This document shows positions 59,688 through 64,000 of a DNA stretch of 64,000 nt, piece after piece (the first letter of the stretch is position 1; each line of letters opens with the position of its first letter). Under the pieces are notes generated by a model. It worked only from the letters and a program-made list of their open reading frames with translations, had not been told where the DNA came from and did no database searches. The stretch spans positions 19,055,577 through 19,119,576 of the forward strand of contig CM028338.1 of assembly GCA_016647705.1 (NCBI GenBank). The letters run 5' to 3'. Source of the stretch: Eucommia ulmoides (Eukaryota; Streptophyta; Magnoliopsida; Garryales; Eucommiaceae). A program made the translations under genes and the position numbers.

Positions 59688-60940
59688 GTATCTTGTATAT
59701 CATACCAACATGTATTATTCACTGGTGGAAGTGAGGTGGTTTGGAACTTTGAGTTCCTTGTATCATACTGAAAGTTTGTTTCAGTTCCCTGGTTGCTATT
59801 GGTTTCTACTCTACGCTGTATGTTAAAGTTTCTTTACATGGTGTATGCAGGGTAAATTTTAAATTGAAAAGTGATACCGATCTCTTCGAAGTTGTCAAAT
59901 GCAAAACAACTGTTTCTGCTATTGAGGTATTCTACAAAGCTTTTCGCTATATATTATTTAGTTTAGATGATAAAAATTACTAGCTGAAATCTGATTGGCA
60001 TCCAAGTATTACTCATGGCGATGTTAGATACAAAGTTTCATATACTTCAATTGATTCGTTACATATATTTAAATGAGTTTTATCAATAACCAGAACATGA
60101 TGTATTGTCTTGTATTGTCTTCTACTCTTATTCCTTAGGTGAGCCCAAATGGCAAGCAGTTCTCCATTACCTCACCTGATCGTAGGCTCCGTGTCTTTTG
60201 GTTTAGAACAGGTAAACTAAGGCGAGTATACGATGAATCTCTTGAGGTAATTATGATAACCTTCAATCACTTATTTGACATTTTTTTGCTAGTTAAGTCA
60301 ATAACTTTATCTGATATAATATTTCACTATGAAAGTATGAATATTTTTGAGATAATTGAATCTCTTGTATTGTTTAGGTTGCTCAAGATCTTCAGAGAAG
60401 TGATGTTCCCATGTACCACCTGGAAGCTATTGATTTTGGGCGAAGAATGGCTGTAGAAAAAGAGATTGAGAAAACAGAAAGTGCACCGCAGCCAAATGCT
60501 GTTTTTGATGAAAGTTCTAACTTTCTTATATACCCAACCCTCCTTGGAATTAAAGTAAGAAGCTGGATCTGTATTTTTCAATGGTTTTTGCTAGTGATTG
60601 ACTGATTGTGATGGAATACAATTGGTTGTTGCATTGCATTTGTACTATTCACAATAACCAATTAGTATACAATTTTTTAAGTTCTTTACTTCAGGATTAA
60701 TCTTATGTTTTTCTGTTGATAGGTTGTAAATCTACAAACCAATAAGGTCGCACGGATTCTTGGAAAGGTGGAGAATAACGACAGATTCTTAAGAATCGCA
60801 TTGTATCAAGGAGACAGAAGCAGTAAAAAAGTAAGGAAAATTCCTGCAGCAGCAGCAAACGCGAATGAGAACAAAGAGCCCTTTACAGATCCCACCCTCT
60901 TATGCTGTGCTTTCAAGAAGCACAGAATCTATTTATTTAG
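39479..60940 (+). CDS. CYP71: WD40-domain cyclophilin CYP71 (N-terminal 425 codons, partial)
   Basis: Exons: 39479-39639, 47010-47095, 56370-56458, 58977-59216, 59322-59443, 59851-59926, 60139-60246, 60378-60554, 60723-60940. All junctions are GT/AG and the phases join without a break. Exon 1 encodes the acidic tail and GPGPAPRSRSKRPLQFE. Exon 2 has YEKSYMHRDVVTHVAVS and GSADG, exon 3 HLKFWKKK, exon 4 TISNDRSVKVYDVVNYDMM and GAVEWVYKQGD, exon 5 GIIEYWNPATLQFP, exon 7 RLRVFWFRTGKLRRVYDE, exon 8 DFGRRMAVEKEIEKTESAPQ, exon 9 CCAFKKHRIYLF. These match Arabidopsis CYP71, known as a nuclear WD40-peptidyl-prolyl isomerase that binds histone H3 and helps to silence homeotic genes. The PPIase domain lies beyond the right edge. 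The start is the first ATG in the conserved frame. No stop or frameshift is seen, so the gene looks functional. Confidence 0.95.
39850..40660. other. GC-rich patch in intron 1, probable TE fragment
   Basis: Markedly more GC-rich than the rest of the intron (ccgagatgg, gcccgggggg, tggtcggcagag). A 192-codon minus-strand ORF (40165-40743) and an overlapping 126-codon one in another frame (40214-40594) show no domain. It may be a remnant of an LTR element or Helitron, but I cannot classify it. Confidence 0.3.
40735..40916. repeat. Perfect 91-bp tandem duplication
   Basis: 40735-40825 and 40826-40916 look identical base for base, starting ggtaagcatagaaacac and ending gattatctcat. A third copy begins (ggt) and stops. 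The identity points to a recent event or an assembly artefact. Confidence 0.9.
42032..42920. mobile_element. PIF/Harbinger-like MITE, 889 bp
   Basis: Left end GGTTGCGTTTGGGTAAGGG and right end CCCTTACCCAAACATAGGG are inverted repeats, flanked by TTA on both sides (42029-42031 and 42921-42923). Near the left end is an internal hairpin: the arms gatttgtgaaatgaagagat and atctcttcatttcacaaatc, about 42069-42128. The interior is GAn-rich, with gaaatcgat blocks like those in the element at 35803. There is no transposase. Confidence 0.85.
42069..42128. repeat. Near-perfect inverted repeat inside the MITE
   Basis: Arms of about 23 bp with a ~14-bp spacer would fold into a stable hairpin if transcribed. 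Confidence 0.85.
43077..43133. repeat. C-run followed by A-rich run
   Basis: A run of about 13 C passes straight into A-runs broken by single G or GGG. It resembles the tail of a retroposed sequence or a simple-sequence patch. A similar c-run/a-run junction marks the LINE end at about 55508. Confidence 0.7.
45746..46055. repeat. Diverged 155-bp tandem duplication
   Basis: 45746-45900 and 45901-46055 share, in order, ttgcc, ctcgtgtcaaggtcttcc, catgcccacgaa-like words, ccaatcctagc, tgatgcccac and tgctgatg. Divergence is roughly one base in four. A further partial copy may follow (gtcccaaggcttcccatc, about 46104). Confidence 0.75.
46491..46656. repeat. 83-bp tandem duplication
   Basis: 46491-46573 and 46574-46656 are almost identical (accaagtctgtgccatttta ... 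ctgatgggcc), with only a few differences. Confidence 0.9.
47540..47749. mobile_element. hAT-like MITE, 210 bp
   Basis: Ends CAGGGGCGGACGCA and its inverted relative tctaggtctgccactg give imperfect terminal inverted repeats. The 8-bp flanks gatggact (47532-47539) and aatagact (47750-47757) agree at six of eight positions. The interior is AT-rich with no ORF. The short size and 8-bp site fit a hAT-type MITE. Confidence 0.75.
48360..50340 (+). pseudogene. Ty1/copia pol fragment (RT to RNase H), degenerate
   Basis: Recognisable in order are: a KYKVRLVAKGF-like block around 48440-48475; DLEQHQLD (about 48608); a degraded catalytic-site region and LLVGNDSNMSK (about 48895); SKFEMRDIGE; SEKVLKRFN; TPVCKGFSLSMD; QVVCSLMYAITNNRLDICQYV (about 49190-49250); and an RNase H scrap GDEKSTSGYVYMF (about 50107). 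Frames shift repeatedly and stops are many. It is a different copia lineage from the SIRE-like element. A repeat rich in gcctcg words interrupts it at about 49240-49940. Confidence 0.8.
49240..49940. mobile_element. MITE-like repeat with GCCT-rich ends inside the copia fragment
   Basis: It begins aaaggctcgcctaggcctaa and ends gatgccgtaatgcgctttga, with an AT-rich middle. It separates the QYVM block from the KMMLRY-like block of the copia. Related gcctaag/ccaaggctcag words recur at 61045-61200 and 63585-63660. The exact ends and target duplication are unresolved. Confidence 0.5.
52035..52700 (+). pseudogene. LINE endonuclease domain relic
   Basis: Starts with the ML-SWSGHGL-like N-terminal motif and continues through WCVVGIMGSLGGIMILWDS, GGDFNVISFP and FTWSGIDSLFFSRID. 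These are the landmarks of plant L1 apurinic-type endonucleases. A stop after ILWDS (TGA at 52281-52283) and later frameshifts disable it. Confidence 0.75.
53569..54200 (+). pseudogene. LINE reverse transcriptase relic
   Basis: RT blocks are in order: DFHPISLVNSAYKILSKVLP, QILDRVLIASECVD, FSVMVNGSM, GFFPSSRGL followed by a stop, GLFFLIMEGLSGL, LSHLLFADDALLFCQP and SSLKVNFYKS. The FADD catalytic pair is intact, but frameshifts between blocks disable the enzyme. Confidence 0.85.
54985..55140 (+). pseudogene. LINE C-terminal zf-RVT relic
   Basis: The segment PSKAPTTTTFLSLCITWNAI and LPNRCCMCLCEVES matches the C-terminal zinc-binding region of plant L1 ORF2 (SKAPxxVxFFxWxxxWxxI then LPNRCxLC). 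This places the end of ORF2 about 350 bp before the tail. Confidence 0.75.
56229..56262. repeat. (CA)n(TA)n microsatellite
   Basis: A short CA run passes into a TA run in intron 2, about 110 bp before exon 3. Confidence 0.85.
56850..56908 (+). pseudogene. Decayed duplicate of CYP71 exon 3 within intron 3
   Basis: Over 48 aligned bases 36 match the exon-3 segment encoding EFAKHFRSHLGPIEG. The relic reads EFSKHFKYYVGPTKD in the same strand. It is followed by a GT at 56909, where exon 3 ends at GT, with 3 bases extra. The upstream half of the exon (FWKKKAV) is not preserved. Convergence is unlikely over 15 residues, but the identity is only about 75%. Confidence 0.55.
58171..58247. repeat. 35-bp duplication with T-runs
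   Basis: Two copies of ttcaactgaagcctgaaggtt, each preceded by a T-run, at a 35-bp period. Confidence 0.85.
58288..58476 (-). pseudogene. Minus-strand ORF scrap, protein-like but unassigned
   Basis: A 62-codon minus-strand frame contains GGQEKGGKITRLDKFKNGVP and TEACTLRHLACVDEEGSIFV. Its composition looks more protein-like than that of the other short ORFs. I do not recognise the family. It could be a captured gene fragment in TE-derived intron DNA, or chance. Confidence 0.25.
59620..59684. repeat. (CT)n(CA)n compound microsatellite in intron 5
   Basis: About 13 CT units pass into about 19 CA units. Intron 5 is 407 bp (59444-59850) and otherwise unremarkable. Confidence 0.95.
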
Positions 60941-61039
60941 GTATCAAAGTTATCAAAACACATCTTGTGATCATGTATTGGCTGCATGTATTAAATCCTG
61001 CATTCTCTCAGATGTTGTAAAATCAATAACATTATAAAT

Positions 61040-61200
61040 GCTATTCAAACACATTCTTTGGCTTGCACCTAAGCCCAAGGCTCAGCTAGCTGCAACTATA
61101 GCTCATTGCCTTGGTCCTAGGTGAGGTTCCTTGAGTGAGCACCTTGAGGGCCTAGATGCTCGGGAAAAGGCCAGTGCAAGCTGCATCTGATTAATCTACT
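61040..61200. repeat. GCCTAAG-family repeat fragment
   Basis: Contains cttgcacctaagcccaaggc and ccttgagggcctagatgc, related in word content to 49240-49330. A MITE fragment is likely. Confidence 0.45.
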
Positions 61201-61455
61201 TGGAAATTGTATTTGGGCCTATTAAGCTTCTGTATATAACTGTCATTTTTTAGTTGATATAGGAGTTTTTTGTGCAATTACGGTTTTAGTTTTATCTCTA
61301 TATACTAACATAATGTAATTCTTATCATCCTGGCTCCTTGTCAATCCCCCCTCTCTTCTATTCTTACATGGAACAGTCCACAAACTTCTCCCTATTTTAT
61401 GCAAAAAAATTCTATCCTTTCATTTTTGAAGTAAAAGTCCCAATTATTTCTTACC

Positions 61456-62583
61456 AATGAAGCAAGGACACGGTGACACCACAGTTTCTCCAAAATCCAA
61501 ACACGGACACGGAGGGGACGTGTTAATAAATAAAAATATATTTTTATACATGTTATCCTAATTAACGAAATACATCTGTCATTAAGTAAATTCTTCAACA
61601 AGGACCATTAAGCCAATATTCATAAATTTTCAAAGTTCAAACCAACATCCTCATTGAAAAAATTCCCAATATCAACTTCACGCCCTTCATTGTGAATAAG
61701 ACGACCTCAAAATCCGGTTCATCAAGGGACAAATTGGCAACTAAAAGAAGCCCAATATCATTCATTTGATCAAAAGTATCCCCTAGCATCCCACATCTTG
61801 TTATCCCCTTCCATATATTGTGATTTGTTTTCTTGTAAAAGGGGAAGCTTATTGTGCACAAATACTAAATCTTCCGCACTTTGAAGGGCCAATTTATTTC
61901 TGCTCACTTAGTGAATAAAATAGTATGTATTCCAATTATGGTCACAACATCAGGAGGAAAATGGTTGTCTAAGTAGGCTTAAAGTGTCAGTTTGAAGCAT
62001 AGGTGTAGAATAACTGTGGGTAGCCCACCAAAATTTAGGTTCTATATCTTCTCTTCTCTCGGAACAGGGAGAGAGTGAGGGACTATTGGACCGAAACAAA
62101 GCAGGGAGAGAGGATTAAGTGAAAGTTTACGAAACAAATAAAAGAATGAGAGAGAGAGGGAGAGAGAATATCCTTTTTGTCGTCGTATTAGGGGAGAGGA
62201 AGAGGAAGTTCAGCCGACGGCAATTCGTTTGCTTCGTCTCAGAATAGGGAGGGAATATATTTTTGGCTTTCTGCCTTTATCCTTTTTCATTTCTCCCATT
62301 GTTAAACACCCATTTAATAGGGTTATTTAATATCAAAATTATTAGATACACCCCTTAAATAATAACATAATTATAGTAAGTTACTAAAAAATTACAAAAA
62401 TGACCCCCCCTCCAAAAAAAATAAAAAATAAATTCACGACATGAGTTTCTGAAGTGTCAGACATGTTCATCTCGCATGTTGGTGCCGTGTCGAAATCTAA
62501 AAAGAAAAGAAATAAAAATGGACACGTTACCGACACGTGTTGGACACCGACACAGCCTCCGACGGAGTGTCTGTGCTTCCTAG
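61456..62583. mobile_element. Mutator-like (MULE-type) non-autonomous element, 1128 bp
   Basis: The ends are AATGAAGCAAGGACACGG and the complement of gagtgtctgtgcttcctag, so both carry GAAGCANNGACAC inverted. The 9-bp flanks tttcttacc (61447-61455) and cttcttacc (62584-62592) differ at one base. A 9-bp target site fits Mutator. Subterminal GACACG/CGTGTC words are dense on the right. A GAGA-rich tract lies at 62045-62170. No transposase is seen. Confidence 0.75.
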
Positions 62584-63584
62584 CTTCTTACCCTCATTTA
62601 TTTTTATGCTTATAATTATTTTTTTATTCATACAAAATAAATAAATTTTATAATATTTTTCAGTCATCACGTAGGGCCGCCGCTTGTGATTTACTTTTTC
62701 ACTTTTTGTTTGATTGGTTTGAAATTCCAATACTCTTATTTTGTTTCATTACTTTAATTTGTCTAATTGCATAATTCGTAAAATCATTCCATTTGTCTAC
62801 TGTGGAGCTTTTAGTTGCTAATTGTTTTTTTCATTATTTATAAGCTAGAATTATCTAATCGAATCGAATTTAAATTTGCTAAATCATGTCTGCTTTGAAG
62901 GAGATTATGCACTGGTGTGTAAGAAAGCGATATGTTATTAGTTCATATAACTCATTAACTTCTTAGCTATTTATTGCTAATGATTTGTTTGATTATTTAT
63001 ATACATGTTTATTTAAATGACTGTTTCCAAATTTGCCGAACATTTGTCCTATTTGTTAGAGATAGTGGCCTTGGTATATAAGAATCTCATCTGAAGCAAT
63101 ATGTTCTTAGTTTGTAGAAGACCCCATACGCCATAGAATTCTTTTCCATTGTCAGAAAAATAGCATTTTTCAGAACCACTTCTCAACTTGTGCAACCCTC
63201 GCCTGAGTGTGGCACCTTAAAATTTCTTGTGCCTCAAGTAAAACCATAATGAGACCGTCTTCATATTTTCACTTGGTTGACGACCTAGGACTGCTTAGTT
63301 TAGCATGCAAGTTTATTGTACTAAATGAAATCTATGTCCATGTGAAGAAGCATGAACCACATCTTGTGTTCCCCTTAAAAGGATGCAACTTCAGATTGAT
63401 GTATGCCATCTCATCAATTTGTTTCATCATGCCAAAGTTTTTGTTGTCTAATTGGAGAAGTTCTATGGCCTGCCTTAGTGTATGTTCAATTTAGATTTAT
63501 GATGTGGGTTGTTCACGAATGTAGAAGTTATAATGTTGTTGACCTTTTGAAATTGAATGTACATTAGAAGCAATGTTCTAAAAG

Positions 63585-63660
63585 GAGGCGGGGTGTTGTA
63601 ATCCGTCTTAGGCGGGGTGCAAGCCCTAAGGCGTGGAGCGTAAGCCCCACAAAATATTAA
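63585..63660. repeat. GCCTTAGG-type repeat at the window edge
   Basis: The block ggaggcggggtgttg, then gtcttaggcggggtgcaag, then ctaaggcgtggagcgtaagc is a common style of plant MITE end. The sequence to 64000 is AT-rich and may be its interior. Confidence 0.45.
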
Positions 63661-64000
63661 TTTTTATATTTTTAAAATAGATAAAATTGAAAATAACTAC
63701 AAGTAATAGAAAAATAATAGTAGGAAACATATAAAATGGCAAAAAAATAAAAATAAAAATGGACAACATATATAAATAGTGTATGATAAGTTAAAACAAT
63801 GGAAATTGCTATAGGATAATGGATTGTAAATAAGTAAAGATGCAAGTTGTATCCTCGTTAGAAATATCTACTTAATCACCCAATGGGAAGATAAGGGAAG
63901 ATGAAGACTTTTGACTATATTTTAGTGTTATTTTCTAATAGTAACTTGAGTAATGTCAAATGGTAACCTTAGTTAAAACCTTAAAATCACTTAATTTTTA

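Larger units (their letters stand above)
60941..64000 (+). other. CYP71 intron 9, start only (>3 kb)
   Basis: The donor GTATCAAAG follows KKHRIYLF with two bases of a split codon (AG). The next expected exon, a short Arg/Glu-rich linker before the cyclophilin domain, was searched for by eye to 64000 and not found. The intron holds a gcctaag repeat, a MULE-like element and another gcctaag-type repeat at the window edge. Confidence 0.75.

Noticed and set aside
1..64000. tRNA, rRNA or organelle-derived insertions
   Set aside because: No cloverleaf-type A/B boxes or conserved rRNA blocks were noticed on reading. A dedicated scan could not be run.

Overview
This window is nuclear DNA from an angiosperm, most likely a eudicot. 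It is AT-rich and dominated by transposable elements: SIRE-like Ty1/copia, a long-LTR Ty3/gypsy element, an L1-type LINE and several TIR/MITE elements. I recognise one host gene. It is a nearly codon-for-codon match to the plant WD40-cyclophilin CYP71 and is split by canonical GT/AG introns. The species cannot be named from the sequence alone.

Layout. 1-13.8 kb is a mosaic of TE debris: a repeated ~835-bp unit, a truncated SIRE-type LTR, a non-coding LTR element (LARD-like), a gypsy gag scrap, a solo LTR and a copia RT scrap. 13.8-35.25 kb is one Ty3/gypsy element with ~3.5-kb LTRs, bounded by an exact 5-bp target duplication (TCGAT). Its 5' LTR was split by a full-length SIRE-like copia (14661-26649). 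That copia was itself split by two related LTR insertions in opposite orientations. A solo SIRE-like LTR (29522-32020, minus strand) sits in the gypsy interior. 35.8-36.9 kb is a PIF/Harbinger-like non-autonomous element. 37.1-37.8 kb is an array of TTAACGTTAA palindromes ending in a GA microsatellite. 37.8-39.2 kb is unassigned.

39.48-60.94 kb holds nine coding exons of the CYP71 gene on the + strand: 1277 nt, or 425 codons plus 2 nt, in frame throughout. They encode the N-terminal tail and WD40 part. The C-terminal cyclophilin domain is not in the window, so the gene runs off the right edge. Introns 1 (7.4 kb), 2 (9.3 kb), 3 (2.5 kb) and 9 (>3 kb) are swollen by mobile elements: MITEs, a copia fragment, a degenerate LINE and a MULE-like element. 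Introns 4-8 are only 105-407 bp. Intron 3 carries what looks like a decayed duplicate of exon 3.

All TE coding regions seen are broken by stops, frameshifts or nested insertions, so none should be autonomous. I found no rRNA, tRNA or CRISPR, and no operon-like structure. The most interesting unexplained signals are palindrome arrays: TTAACGTTAA upstream of CYP71, CACCGCCnnGGCGGTG in the LARD-like family, and GTCGAC in the SIRE-like LTRs. The exon-3 relic and the inverted LTR pair inside the copia also stand out.
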